Of a DNA stretch of 64,000 bases, positions 34,795 to 44,300 are shown one piece after another. The stretch comes from Porphyromonas cangingivalis (GTDB taxonomy: Bacteria > Bacteroidota > Bacteroidia > Bacteroidales > Paludibacteraceae), in assembly GCA_945902955.1 (NCBI GenBank), contig CAMDNO010000003.1:1-64000 (forward strand). Reading direction: 5' to 3'. The notes beneath the pieces were generated by a model, which saw only the letters and a program-made list of their open reading frames with translations, was not told the origin of the DNA and ran no database searches. Positions within the stretch are counted from its first letter, which is position 1. Each line of letters starts with the position of its first letter. The position numbers and the translations under genes are program-made.

Positions 34795-36477
34795 CTAAAT
34801 TTGTACTATTTTTAAAATACAAGCCGAATGTTTCAAAACGGTAACTTCAAATTTATCTTTAGATGTCAAAATTGTTTTAAACTCTTCTTTATCAGCGTTT
34901 AAAATGTCATTTACGAAAACTTGTTTTCCATTTTCAATTTGTAAAAAATCAAAAACTTCGAGTGGAATCGAGATTTTAATATTAGCCTCGTTTGAATTAA
35001 AATTTACCACAATTAGCAACAACTCGTTTTCAAATTTTCGCAGAAAAGCAAACTGCTTATTTGTATTAAAATGTGGATTTTCAAAATTAGCATATTCTAA
35101 ATCATATAGTTGACCATGAGTTATTGCTTTTTCAGTAAGCGTAATACTCATCAACTTTTTATAAAAACTTTTTATCAGTTTTTGTTCGTCGGTTAATTTA
35201 TCTTCACCAAATTTCCCGTTGTTAAACCAGTTTTGTACGGTTTCAATACTTCGGTAATCGAAAATGGTTGTTCTGCCGTCCGGTCCGCTAAAACCTTCGT
35301 TTTCCATGCCTTTTTCGCCTAATTCCTGACCTGAATATATCATAACCGGTGCCTTGGTTAAAGTGGCGGCTACAACCATTGCCGGAAAAGCCTGTTTAGC
35401 ATCTTTACAGAAAAAGTCGGACGCAATGCGCTGTTCATCATGGTTTTCCAAGAAGTTTAACATATTGCTTTCGATACCTTCGAGGGCTTGCCAACAATGC
35501 GTAATATCGCTTGCAGCATGATTTTCAGTCAGAATGGCACGGAGTTTATCGTACAGCCCAACTTTATCGTACAAATAGTCGAATTTACCATTGAATATAT
35601 AATTGCGATACTCGTTCGGGTTATAAACTTCGGCAATAAATATTAGTTCCGGAAAATTGTTTTTTAAGCGTGGGATTACCCAGCCCCAAAATTCCACAGG
35701 AACCATTTCGGCCATATCGCAACGAAATCCATCCACTTTTTTTGAAGCCCAAAAATGTAGTATGTCGTACATTTTGAGCCAAGTATCGGGTAGGGGGTCG
35801 AACTGTTTTTGACCTCCTTCGGTGTAATTTACGCCGTAATTCAATTTTATCGTTTCGTACCAATCGTTTACAGTTGGAGTTGCCGTAAACTGATCATTTC
35901 CGGTAGCTTTAGCCGGGAATTCATTGTAATCTTTTATGTCAAAATTAGGTTTAAATGCCTTATTTGGAATGTAATAAAAGTTGTTAAACGGCGAAAATGC
36001 CCAACTGGAATTATCGGTTTCTCCTAAATCTTTTATTCCGTCGGGTTTGGCATCCGAATGGTATTCGCGCGCCACATGGTTGGGAATAAAGTCGATAATA
36101 ACTTTTAAATCGGCTTTGTGTGTGCGTTTTACAAGGTTTTCGAATTCCAACATGCGTTTATCAACATCAACAGCCAAATCGGGATCCACATCATAATAAT
36201 CTTTAACAGCATAAGGCGAGCCTGCTTTACCTTTTACAACTGCTTTGTGGTCGGGTTTTATGCCATTGTCAGCATAATTGGTCTGTGTAGCATGTTCTAA
36301 AATCCCTGTAAACCAAACATGCGAAATACCTAAATTTTTTATTTCAATGAGAGCTTTGGCAGTAAAGTTGTTCATTTTACCACAGCCATTTTCGGTAAGG
36401 GTGCCATCGAATTTATTGGTTTTGGTTCTATTTCCAAAATGACGAACTAAAACTTGATAAAGGGTAAATTTTGCCAT
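34795..36477 (-). CDS. GH13 alpha-amylase family enzyme
   Basis: This 560-residue glycoside hydrolase acts on alpha-glucans. The GH13 barrel regions are in order: DFIPNH (129-134), GFRCDMAEM with nucleophile D254, FIAEVYNP with acid/base E283, and FLENHDEQR with the third carboxylate D347. A C-terminal beta domain follows (about 450-560). There is no signal peptide, so it is probably cytoplasmic and may act on stored glycogen or imported maltodextrin. The exact specificity cannot be read. It starts 3 bases after the stop of the lipoprotein gene, so the two are co-transcribed. Confidence 0.9.
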   Translation of the reverse strand: MAKFTLYQVLVRHFGNRTKTNKFDGTLTENGCGKMNNFTAKALIEIKNLGISHVWFTGILEHATQTNYADNGIKPDHKAVVKGKAGSPYAVKDYYDVDPDLAVDVDKRMLEFENLVKRTHKADLKVIIDFIPNHVAREYHSDAKPDGIKDLGETDNSSWAFSPFNNFYYIPNKAFKPNFDIKDYNEFPAKATGNDQFTATPTVNDWYETIKLNYGVNYTEGGQKQFDPLPDTWLKMYDILHFWASKKVDGFRCDMAEMVPVEFWGWVIPRLKNNFPELIFIAEVYNPNEYRNYIFNGKFDYLYDKVGLYDKLRAILTENHAASDITHCWQALEGIESNMLNFLENHDEQRIASDFFCKDAKQAFPAMVVAATLTKAPVMIYSGQELGEKGMENEGFSGPDGRTTIFDYRSIETVQNWFNNGKFGEDKLTDEQKLIKSFYKKLMSITLTEKAITHGQLYDLEYANFENPHFNTNKQFAFLRKFENELLLIVVNFNSNEANIKISIPLEVFDFLQIENGKQVFVNDILNADKEEFKTILTSKDKFEVTVLKHSACILKIVQI

Positions 36478-36480
36478 TTT

Positions 36481-37659
36481 TTATTTGTCTGAAATGCTTT
36501 CGTTATTATCTTTCATTTTTACAATCGAAAACGTTATATCTCTGATTGCTATTGTTTTAAATGAGGTGTTGCTGCTCGATTTTGTGCTAATTATTAAATT
36601 GTCAATCCATATTGTTGCTCCGGCAGGTACAATAAAACCAAAATTATTTCCATATCCAAATATCTCAACTTCAGTTTGATATACATATACATTGTTAATA
36701 AAATAATAAATTATGCCAGCCATTTTTACAACTTTAAGCTTATTTTTACCCGTTTTATTGATAGTTGTTTTTTTGAGTTGTGAATAATAACTGTACCAAG
36801 CGCTATTGCCGGGATACATATTTTGCTCACGGTTTATTTTAAAATATTCGGTCGTGTCTTTTGTATTAACTGCGAAAACCATCCCAAATTGGTCGGTATT
36901 AGCTTTTGTTTCGGCATCTATTTCCATTTCGAACGAAAAATCAGATTTAATATTAATGTAATCGTTCTGAACTGATAGCAATATACCATACGAAGAGGTA
37001 AATTTCGAACTGAATTTTAATTGTTTGTTGTCGATTTCGGCAGTGTAATTCGTATTTGTACCTAAATCCCAGCCCGTATCCGATTTACTACCTGTGTTAA
37101 AAGTGAGCCAAAGTCGTTGTGTGAATTTTGATGTGTCGACCAACAATTCGGTAGTTGTATAAAGCGGCGTTAAAGTGCTTTCGGAAAATAATTCATCAAC
37201 ATAATAATTGCGACGTTCGCGTCGGTAGTTTATGTTCCAAGGGCGATTGTCAACTTTATCGCCACCACACATTAGCGATTTCCAATCGCCGTTTTCGAGT
37301 GTGGTATTCAAATGTTTACGCCCCAAAATACCATGTCCCATTTCATGAAAAATAAGATTTTCCTTCATATAGTCGGCTCCGGCAACTACACTTATTTTTT
37401 TCCAATACACGGAGTCAATTTCAATTCGAATAGGGTTTTCGTAATGACATAAACCGGCTTGATCGTTTTTCAATTTAGCAAATTCTATTATTAAACCTTC
37501 AGTTTGAAGTTTATAGTCTTTGCCTCGTTTGGCAGCTTCAAGTTCAAATCTCTGAACATACTCAACAAAAATAGGTTCAACTCTATATTCGTGCGGATCG
37601 CCACATGAGGCGACCATAATGGCTATTAATAGACTAAAAATATAAAACGATAGTTTCAT
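36481..37659 (-). CDS. Zinc-peptidase-like lipoprotein with a C-terminal lectin-like domain
   Basis: This 392-residue protein has a lipobox (IMVASC, C19), so it is anchored in the outer or inner membrane. The segment FHEMGHGILGRKH (104-116) holds H105, E106, H109 and a further His at 116, and SLMC (M130) resembles a metzincin Met-turn. The gap between the second and third His is one residue longer than in classical metzincins (HExxHxxGxxH). Residues about 190-370 look like a concanavalin/LamG-type beta sandwich. It is co-transcribed with the amylase, but a functional link is not obvious. The substrate is unknown. Confidence 0.7.
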   Translation of the reverse strand: MKLSFYIFSLLIAIMVASCGDPHEYRVEPIFVEYVQRFELEAAKRGKDYKLQTEGLIIEFAKLKNDQAGLCHYENPIRIEIDSVYWKKISVVAGADYMKENLIFHEMGHGILGRKHLNTTLENGDWKSLMCGGDKVDNRPWNINYRRERRNYYVDELFSESTLTPLYTTTELLVDTSKFTQRLWLTFNTGSKSDTGWDLGTNTNYTAEIDNKQLKFSSKFTSSYGILLSVQNDYINIKSDFSFEMEIDAETKANTDQFGMVFAVNTKDTTEYFKINREQNMYPGNSAWYSYYSQLKKTTINKTGKNKLKVVKMAGIIYYFINNVYVYQTEVEIFGYGNNFGFIVPAGATIWIDNLIISTKSSSNTSFKTIAIRDITFSIVKMKDNNESISDK

Positions 37660-37763
37660 TTTTGAATTGGTTACAAAAATATTTATGCAAAAGTAAACAA
37701 AAATGGAAGTAATTCGTTATTCATGTAAACAATTAAAACATTAATTTAAACAAATAAATAAAC

Positions 37764-38252
37764 ATGGCAACAGTTACATTTAAAGGAACCCCCGTATCGA
37801 CAAATGGAAGTTTACCTGCAGTAGGAACACAAGCACCAGATTTTAAATTGGTAGGTGCTGGTTTGAACGAAATTAGTCTGGCCGACTTTAAAGGCAAAAA
37901 ATTAGTTTTAAACATTTTTCCAAGTATCGACACTGGTGTGTGTGCTGCTTCGGTTCGTAATTTTAATAAATGGGCTGCAGCTCAAGAAAATACGGTAGTG
38001 CTTTGTGTATCAAAAGATTTACCTTTTGCTTCAGGCCGTTTTTGTGGTGCCGAAGGTATCGAAAACGTAACTATTGCATCCGATTTTCGTTACAACAGCT
38101 TTGCAACCGATTATGGTGTGTTGATGACTGATGGCGTATTAGGAGGTTTAATGGCTCGCTCTGTAGTAGCTATCGACGAAAACGGCAAAGTAACATATAA
38201 TCAGCTTGTTCCCGAAATTGTGGAAGAACCGAATTACGACGTGAAATTCTGA
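37764..38252 (+). CDS. tpx: Thiol peroxidase
   Basis: Tpx reduces hydrogen peroxide and organic peroxides using thioredoxin. The 162-residue protein is an atypical 2-Cys peroxiredoxin with peroxidatic C60 ([11 protein letters not shown]) and resolving C94 ([12 protein letters not shown]). The family blocks PDFKLVG and SKDLPFA are present. It is probably periplasmic or cytoplasmic; no signal peptide is present. A hairpin follows at 38311, and the next gene, DUF4395, also carries conserved cysteines. Confidence 0.95.
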   Translation: MATVTFKGTPVSTNGSLPAVGTQAPDFKLVGAGLNEISLADFKGKKLVLNIFPSIDTGVCAASVRNFNKWAAAQENTVVLCVSKDLPFASGRFCGAEGIENVTIASDFRYNSFATDYGVLMTDGVLGGLMARSVVAIDENGKVTYNQLVPEIVEEPNYDVKF

Positions 38253-38310
38253 TAAATATAAAAAGAAAAGGCATTTCGTTTGGATAACGCGATGCTGTTT
38301 ACGTGTGAAG

Positions 38311-38347
38311 ATATCCTCCTCTTACTTTATAAGTAGCGGGAGGATAT
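38311..38347 (+). terminator. Probable terminator after tpx
   Basis: ATATCCTCC (38311-38319) pairs with GGAGGATAT (38339-38347), with an inner TTACTT/AAGTAG helix and a TGTTTT tail. Confidence 0.6.
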
Positions 38348-38368
38348 TGTTTTAAAGTTAATAAATTT

Positions 38369-38414
38369 GCCCCATGCCACTCTCGCCATTAGTTAGCGGG
38401 ATAAATTATGGGGC
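38369..38414. other. Second hairpin upstream of the DUF4395 gene
   Basis: GCCCCAT (38369-38375) pairs with ATGGGGC (38408-38414), enclosing a 32-base loop with CGCC and GCGGG. It lies 44 bases before the DUF4395 start. No known riboswitch was recognised. Confidence 0.4.
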
Positions 38415-38458
38415 TGTAATATACTATCGTCTCTTAAAAATTTAAAAAACAAACAATA

Positions 38459-39112
38459 ATGAAAAAAAACAAACAATTTGGTGAAACCGTAGAAGGTTAC
38501 AACATCCCGGTTTTAAACGAACGTGAAATTAGAGCTGCTGCCGGAATTTTATTTCTGGCTGTATTTATTGCATTGATGCAGATAGTATTTAATGGTAATT
38601 TTTTACCAATTAAATATATGGTTACAATATTTTTGATTGATTTTTTAATTCGTGTTTTTATTAATCCTAAATATGCACCATCGCTTATTTTAGGAAGATT
38701 AATTGTTTCGCGTCAAAATCCCGAATATGTGGGAGCAGTACAAAAGAAATTTGCATGGATAATTGGCGTAATAATGGCTGCAACAATGTTTGTACTCATG
38801 GTCGTGCTTAATACTTACAGCGCAATTTCGGGTATAATTTGTCTTATTTGTCTTATCTTTTTATTTTTCGAATCAGCCTTTGGAATTTGTTTGGGATGCT
38901 TGTTTTATGGTTGGTTTTACAAAGAAAAGGCCCAGTATTGCCCAGGAGAAGTGTGTGATATGAAAGCAAAACAAGAAATTCAAAAAACTTCATGGTTGCA
39001 AGTGGCTGTAGTTGTGCTTTTTATCGTTTTTGTTGTGTTGTTTGTTTCTTTGTCGAAAGATATGTTGAGCGAAAAACCAGTAGAACTTTTTCAAATGTTA
39101 AAATCAAAATAA
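38459..39112 (+). CDS. DUF4395 membrane protein
   Basis: This 217-residue protein has four or five membrane helices (about 25-44, 50-68, 98-118, 120-142 and 180-200) and belongs to the DUF4395 family. Its conserved cysteines lie in FGICLGCLFYGWF and CPGEVCD, which suggests a redox or sulphur-related role. In other bacteria DUF4395 genes occur near thioredoxin-like or sulphur-carrier genes, and here tpx is immediately upstream. Function is unproven. The motif NPKYAPSLILGRLIV after helix two is typical. Confidence 0.78.
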   Translation: MKKNKQFGETVEGYNIPVLNEREIRAAAGILFLAVFIALMQIVFNGNFLPIKYMVTIFLIDFLIRVFINPKYAPSLILGRLIVSRQNPEYVGAVQKKFAWIIGVIMAATMFVLMVVLNTYSAISGIICLICLIFLFFESAFGICLGCLFYGWFYKEKAQYCPGEVCDMKAKQEIQKTSWLQVAVVVLFIVFVVLFVSLSKDMLSEKPVELFQMLKSK

Positions 39113-39143
39113 GCGTTTTAGTTCAATAGAATCTTTGTTTCAA

Positions 39144-39175
39144 CTTGCCGGCAGGCTATGAAATTTGTATCTTTG
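39144..39175 (+). promoter_or_regulatory. Promoter of uvrA
   Basis: CTTG (39144-39147), 20 bases and TATCTTTG (39168-39175) lie 34 bases before the TTG start of uvrA. Confidence 0.55.
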
Positions 39176-39209
39176 CAGGTTCAATTTTTTTTGAAAAATA
39201 TAAACTATT

Positions 39210-42050
39210 TTGGCAACAACTACAATAATAAATCCCGACAAACAAGAGCAGGTAGAGGTGATTGGCGCACGAGTGCATAATCTTAAAAATATAGATGTTA
39301 GTATTCCTCGCAACGCATTGACTGTAATTACAGGTCTCAGCGGTAGTGGAAAATCGTCCTTGGCTTTTGATACCATTTTTGCCGAAGGTCAGCGACGTTA
39401 TATCGAAACTTTTTCGGCTTATGCCCGTAGCTTTTTAGGTAATATGGAGCGGCCTGATGTGGATAAAATTACCGGATTAAGTCCTGTAATTTCTATCGAG
39501 CAAAAAACTACCAACAAAAATCCACGTTCGACAGTGGGCACTACAACTGAGATTTACGACTTTCTGCGTTTGCTTTTTGCAAGGGCAGGGGAGGCCTACT
39601 CATACGAAACGGGCGAGAAAATGGTGAAATATTCCGAAGATCAAATTGTAGATTTGATTTTGAAGGAATATGAAGGTAAAAAAACGTTTTTGTTAGCTCC
39701 AATAGTTCGAGGAAGAAAAGGACATTACAAAGAATTATTTGAACAAATTCGTAAAAAAGGGTACCTAAATGTCCGTATTGATGGTGAAATTCGTGAGATA
39801 ACGCACGGGCTAAAAGTAGATCGTTATAAAATTCATGATATTGAAGTAGTTATAGATAAATTACTGGTAAGCGAAAAAGACCGACAGCGGCTGAAGCAAT
39901 CGATGCAAAAGGCTATGCAGCAAGGCAATGGCATTGTGATGTTGCTCGAAAAAGACAGCATAGAAGCTCGTTATTTTAGTAAAATGTTGATGTGCCCTAC
40001 AAGTGGTATTTCGTATGACGAACCAGCTCCGCACAATTTTTCTTTCAATTCTCCTCACGGAGCTTGTCCCAAATGTAAAGGTTTAGGCTTTGTAAATCAG
40101 ATTGATATGGATAAAATTATCCCCGATAGAAGTCTGAGCATTTACAATGGAGCAATTTCGCCACTCGGGAAACATAAAAGCACTACTATTTTCTGGCAGA
40201 TTGAAGCAATACTCGAAAAATACGATTGTACGCTTAAAACTCCTGTTCAGGCTATTCCCGAAGAGGCAATCGACGAAATAATGAACGGTACCGAAGAGCG
40301 ATTGAATATTAAGAATCAAGCCATTGGTACAAATTATTTTTTGAGTTACGATGGAATATTAAAGTATATCGAATTGCAGGCAGATAACTCTGCTTCGGCA
40401 ACGGAACAGAAATGGGCAAATCAGTATTCGAAGGAAATTAAATGTCCGGAATGCAATGGAGCAAAACTTCGAAAGGAATCCTTGCATTTTCGCATTTACG
40501 ATAAAAATATTGCTGAACTATCGGGGATGGATATTGGCGAATTATCGCAATGGCTAAATAATGTAACGCCTCATTTGTCTGAAAAACAGAATATTATTGC
40601 TGCCGAAATTTTAAAAGAAATTCGCAGCCGATTACAGTTTTTGCTCGATGTGGGTTTGAATTATTTGTCGCTCAATCGTAGCTCGCAATCGCTTTCAGGG
40701 GGCGAAAGTCAACGCATAAGGCTTGCTACACAAATTGGATCGCAATTGGTAAATGTACTCTATATCTTGGACGAACCAAGCATTGGTTTGCATCAACGCG
40801 ATAATGAACGATTGATTCGTTCGCTGAAACAATTGCGCGACACGGGCAATTCGGTGATAGTGGTGGAGCACGACAAGGATATGATGATGGCTGCCGATTA
40901 TGTGGTTGATATGGGGCCACAAGCCGGTAGATTGGGTGGAGAAGTGGTTTTTGCGGGTACACCAGCTTCAATGATGAAAGCAGATACCTTGACTTCTGCC
41001 TATCTGAACGGAAAAAAAGAAATAGAAATACCCAAAAATGTTCGCGAAGGAAATGGATTATTCCTTACATTAAAAGGCGCAAAAGGCAATAATTTAAAAG
41101 GAATAGATGTTACTTTTCCACTTGGTAAAATGATTTGCGTAACAGGTGTTTCGGGAAGTGGAAAATCAACATTGATTAATGAAACTTTGCAACCTATCCT
41201 GAGTCAGAAGTTTTACCGCTCATTGCAAGACCCGCTCGAATACAAAAGTATTGAGGGGCTCGAAAATATTGATAAAGTGGTTGAAGTAGATCAATCGCCT
41301 ATTGGTCGTACACCACGTTCAAATCCAGCTACTTATACAGGCGTATTTTCGGATATTCGGAACGTATTTGTTAGCTTGCCCGAAGCTAAGATTCGTGGTT
41401 ATAAACCCGGACGATTTTCGTTTAACACTGCTGGAGGACGATGCGAAACCTGCGGTGGTAATGGTTATAAAACCATAGAAATGAACTTTTTACCCGATGT
41501 ATATGTACCTTGTGAAACTTGTGATGGCAAAAGGTACAACAAAGAAACACTCGAAGTGCGGTTTAAAGGGAAATCAATTGCTGATGTGCTTGCAATGACA
41601 ATTAATCAAGCGGTAGAGTTTTTCGAAAATCAGCCAAATATTCTCAATAGAATAAAAACCTTGCAGGATGTAGGCTTGGGTTATATAAAACTCGGACAAT
41701 CGAGTACCACACTTTCGGGTGGTGAGAGTCAGCGTGTAAAATTAGCAACCGAACTATCCAAACGCGATACAGGCAAAACACTTTATATATTAGATGAACC
41801 TACAACCGGCTTACATTTCGAAGATATTCGAGTGCTACTCGGAGTACTTAATCGATTGGTAAACAAAGGTAACACGGTTATTATTATCGAACACAATATT
41901 GATGTAATAAAAGTGGCTGATTATGTTATTGATATTGGACCCGAAGGTGGCGCTGCTGGCGGAAAAGTAATTTGTAGTGGCACACCACAGCAAATTGCAG
42001 CACACAAAACCAGTGAAACGGGTCGTTTTTTAAAGCTGGAATTCAAATAG
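39210..42050 (+). CDS. uvrA: UvrA, excinuclease ABC subunit A
   Basis: UvrA is the damage-recognition ATPase of nucleotide excision repair. The 946-residue protein has both ABC ATPase halves with Walker A motifs [14 protein letters not shown] and [13 protein letters not shown], signatures [17 protein letters not shown] and [16 protein letters not shown], and zinc modules (CPKCKG, CPECNG, CETCGG, CETCDG). The start must be TTG at 39210: the family's conserved [12 protein letters not shown] follows at residue 20, no ATG lies between the promoter and this motif, and the next in-frame ATG would delete the first Walker A. polA, another repair enzyme, lies 18 kb away. Confidence 0.96.
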   Translation: MATTTIINPDKQEQVEVIGARVHNLKNIDVSIPRNALTVITGLSGSGKSSLAFDTIFAEGQRRYIETFSAYARSFLGNMERPDVDKITGLSPVISIEQKTTNKNPRSTVGTTTEIYDFLRLLFARAGEAYSYETGEKMVKYSEDQIVDLILKEYEGKKTFLLAPIVRGRKGHYKELFEQIRKKGYLNVRIDGEIREITHGLKVDRYKIHDIEVVIDKLLVSEKDRQRLKQSMQKAMQQGNGIVMLLEKDSIEARYFSKMLMCPTSGISYDEPAPHNFSFNSPHGACPKCKGLGFVNQIDMDKIIPDRSLSIYNGAISPLGKHKSTTIFWQIEAILEKYDCTLKTPVQAIPEEAIDEIMNGTEERLNIKNQAIGTNYFLSYDGILKYIELQADNSASATEQKWANQYSKEIKCPECNGAKLRKESLHFRIYDKNIAELSGMDIGELSQWLNNVTPHLSEKQNIIAAEILKEIRSRLQFLLDVGLNYLSLNRSSQSLSGGESQRIRLATQIGSQLVNVLYILDEPSIGLHQRDNERLIRSLKQLRDTGNSVIVVEHDKDMMMAADYVVDMGPQAGRLGGEVVFAGTPASMMKADTLTSAYLNGKKEIEIPKNVREGNGLFLTLKGAKGNNLKGIDVTFPLGKMICVTGVSGSGKSTLINETLQPILSQKFYRSLQDPLEYKSIEGLENIDKVVEVDQSPIGRTPRSNPATYTGVFSDIRNVFVSLPEAKIRGYKPGRFSFNTAGGRCETCGGNGYKTIEMNFLPDVYVPCETCDGKRYNKETLEVRFKGKSIADVLAMTINQAVEFFENQPNILNRIKTLQDVGLGYIKLGQSSTTLSGGESQRVKLATELSKRDTGKTLYILDEPTTGLHFEDIRVLLGVLNRLVNKGNTVIIIEHNIDVIKVADYVIDIGPEGGAAGGKVICSGTPQQIAAHKTSETGRFLKLEFK

Positions 42051-42081
42051 TTTGTAATATTGCACATTTTTAGTACCTTTG
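42051..42081 (+). promoter_or_regulatory. Promoter of fabI
   Basis: TTTG (42051-42054), 19 bases and TACCTTTG (42074-42081) match the Bacteroidetes consensus perfectly. The -33 box begins directly after the uvrA stop codon. Confidence 0.75.
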
Positions 42082-42159
42082 TGCCAAAATTTCAGTATTT
42101 GACAAAACTATTTTGCTTTAAAATAGTTTTAATACACAAAACTAATAAACATTCAAATA

Positions 42160-43017
42160 ATGAGTAATAATTTATTAAAAGGAAAAAGAGGAATCGTTTT
42201 TGGAGCATTGAACGATATGTCGATTGCATGGAAAGTAGCCGAACGTGCAGTAGAGGAGGGCGCAATAATAACACTCTCGAATACACCATTGGCTGTGCGT
42301 ATGGGAACTACAAACGAATTGGCCGAAAAACTAAACGCAAAACTTATCCCTGCAGATGCTACAAGTGTGGCTGACTTGGAAGAGGTTTTCAAACAGTCGA
42401 TGGAAGTGCTTGGAGGCAAAATTGATTTTGTTTTGCATTCAATTGGTATGTCGCCAAACGTTCGCAAAAAACGTACTTACGACGATATCGATTACGATAT
42501 GTTGAATACGACATTAGATATTTCGGCTATATCGTTTCACAAAATGCTACAAGTAGCAAAAAAAATGGATGCTATTAGCGAATGGGGTTCAGTTGTTGCT
42601 TTATCGTATATGGCTGCTCAACGTACCGTATTTGGATATAACGATATGGCTGATGCTAAATCAATTTTAGAGTCTATTGCTCGTAGTTTTGGTTATATTT
42701 ATGGACGCGAAAAAAATGTACGTGTCAATACAATATCGCAATCGCCAACTGTAACTACCGCGGGTAGCGGAGTGAAGGGTATTAATGGCTTATTAGATTT
42801 TTCAGAACGCATGTCGCCACTCGGAAATGCAACTGCAGCAGATTGTGCCGATTATTGTGTAGTAATGTTTAGCGATTTAACGCGAAAAGTTACAATGCAG
42901 AACTTATATCATGATGGTGGTTTTTCGAGTATGGCAATGAGCTACAGAGCTATGGAACAGTACAACAAAAGTTTCGATTGTTTTAAAGATGAAGATGGAA
43001 AAGTTATTTATGGATAA
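42160..43017 (+). CDS. fabI: Enoyl-ACP reductase (FabI)
   Basis: FabI performs the last reduction in each cycle of fatty-acid elongation, using NADH or NADPH. The 285-residue short-chain dehydrogenase has the FabI-type nucleotide site GIVFGALNDMSIAW (11-24), HSIGMSP (93-99) and the catalytic pair Y160-x6-K167 (YNDMADAK). SQSPTVTTAGSGV forms the flexible substrate loop. The fused lpxC-fabZ gene supplies the preceding step. It has its own promoter and a hairpin terminator. Confidence 0.95.
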   Translation: MSNNLLKGKRGIVFGALNDMSIAWKVAERAVEEGAIITLSNTPLAVRMGTTNELAEKLNAKLIPADATSVADLEEVFKQSMEVLGGKIDFVLHSIGMSPNVRKKRTYDDIDYDMLNTTLDISAISFHKMLQVAKKMDAISEWGSVVALSYMAAQRTVFGYNDMADAKSILESIARSFGYIYGREKNVRVNTISQSPTVTTAGSGVKGINGLLDFSERMSPLGNATAADCADYCVVMFSDLTRKVTMQNLYHDGGFSSMAMSYRAMEQYNKSFDCFKDEDGKVIYG

Positions 43018-43049
43018 TCTTTTTTTAAATATAATTTTTTAAATTGAAT

Positions 43050-43081
43050 AAAAGAATTTGAATCATATTTCGAATTCTTTT
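43050..43081 (+). terminator. Terminator after fabI
   Basis: AAAAGAATT (43050-43058) pairs with AATTCTTTT (43073-43081), extended inwards by a G-U and three further pairs, and is followed by T-rich sequence. Confidence 0.7.
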
Positions 43082-43140
43082 ATTTGTTTTGTTGAATAAT
43101 GTGTGGTTGATAATACTAATTTATTTTAATTAATTTTTTT

Positions 43141-44229
43141 ATGAATGGATTAAAAATTGGAGATTTAATAGCTCGTGTGCCTATTATTCAGGGTGGTATG
43201 GGGGTTGGAATCTCTTTGTCAGGGTTGGCTTCGGCAGTTGCAAATCAAGGTGGAGTGGGAGTAATTTCTTGTGCCGGATTGGGATTGATTTATCGCGAAA
43301 AGGCTCGTAGTTACATGGATTCGTGTATTTTTGGTTTAAAAGAAGAAATTCGTAAATCGAAAGAAAAATCGTCGGGCATTGTTGGTATAAATATCATGAT
43401 GGCACTAACAAATTTTGGCGATATGGTGAAAACTGCTATTGCTGAAAAAGCCGATGTGATATTTGCCGGAGCTGGCTTGCCACTCGATTTACCAAAGTAT
43501 CGAACGGAAGGTTGCACAACCAAATTAGTTCCGATTGTATCGTCGGCTCGCGCCGCAAAAATTATTTGCGAAAAATGGAAAACACTTTACAATTATCTTC
43601 CCGATTTGATTGTGGTAGAAGGACCTAAAGCGGGTGGACATTTAGGTTTTAAAATGAACCAAATTGCTGATCCTGAATTTGCTATAGAAAAATTAATTCC
43701 TCAGGTTGTTAGTGAAGTCGCAATTTTCGAAGAAAAATACAATCAGGAAATTCCGGTTGTAGCAGCTGGTGGAATTTACAGTGGCGAAGATATGTATCGT
43801 ATGATGGAGCTTGGAGCTAAAGGTGTTCAAATTGCCAGCCGTTTTGTTACAACAGAAGAATGTGATGCGGATATAAAATTTAAAAATTCGTATATCAAAG
43901 CCGAAGTCGATAATGTGGAAATTATCCAAAGCCCAGTAGGGATGCCCGGAAGAGCTTTGAATGGAACTTTTTTAGAAAAAGTAAAATTAGGTTTAACTCG
44001 TCCGAAAACTTGTCCTTACGATTGTTTACATACCTGCGATTACAAAGTGGTGCCTTATTGTATTGTTGTGTCGCTGTATAATGCGTACAAAGGGCGTATG
44101 GATAAAGGATATGCTTTTGCAGGTAGTAATGCATATTTATCAACCCGAATATCTACAGTGAAAGAAGTGATGGATGATTTGATTACCAAATATGAGGAAA
44201 CGAAAGCGCTTAAGTTATCGATAGTTTAA
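43141..44229 (+). CDS. Nitronate monooxygenase / FabK-like flavoprotein
   Basis: This 362-residue FMN protein of the 2-nitropropane dioxygenase family is a TIM barrel. The opening VPIIQGGMGVGISLSGLA binds the flavin, and VEGPKAGGHLGF and AAGGIYSGEDMYRMMELGAKGVQIASRF are phosphate-binding and barrel motifs. A cysteine-rich segment, CPYDCLHTCDYKVVPYC, near the C-terminus may hold a metal or iron-sulphur cluster, as in a subset of the family. It follows fabI, and family members include the enoyl reductase FabK, but the presence of FabI makes a separate oxidation role more likely. Confidence 0.85.
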   Translation: MNGLKIGDLIARVPIIQGGMGVGISLSGLASAVANQGGVGVISCAGLGLIYREKARSYMDSCIFGLKEEIRKSKEKSSGIVGINIMMALTNFGDMVKTAIAEKADVIFAGAGLPLDLPKYRTEGCTTKLVPIVSSARAAKIICEKWKTLYNYLPDLIVVEGPKAGGHLGFKMNQIADPEFAIEKLIPQVVSEVAIFEEKYNQEIPVVAAGGIYSGEDMYRMMELGAKGVQIASRFVTTEECDADIKFKNSYIKAEVDNVEIIQSPVGMPGRALNGTFLEKVKLGLTRPKTCPYDCLHTCDYKVVPYCIVVSLYNAYKGRMDKGYAFAGSNAYLSTRISTVKEVMDDLITKYEETKALKLSIV

Positions 44230-44257
44230 AATATGACTTTTGTATTTTATTTTCGAA

Positions 44258-44295
44258 AAAAAATGCCGACTCTGATAAAGATGTCGGCATTTTTT
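44258..44295. terminator. Bidirectional terminator between the flavoprotein and LysM genes
   Basis: AAAAAATGCCGAC (44258-44270) pairs perfectly with GTCGGCATTTTTT (44283-44295) around a 12-base loop, between convergent genes. Confidence 0.85.
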
Positions 44296-44300
44296 ATTTT

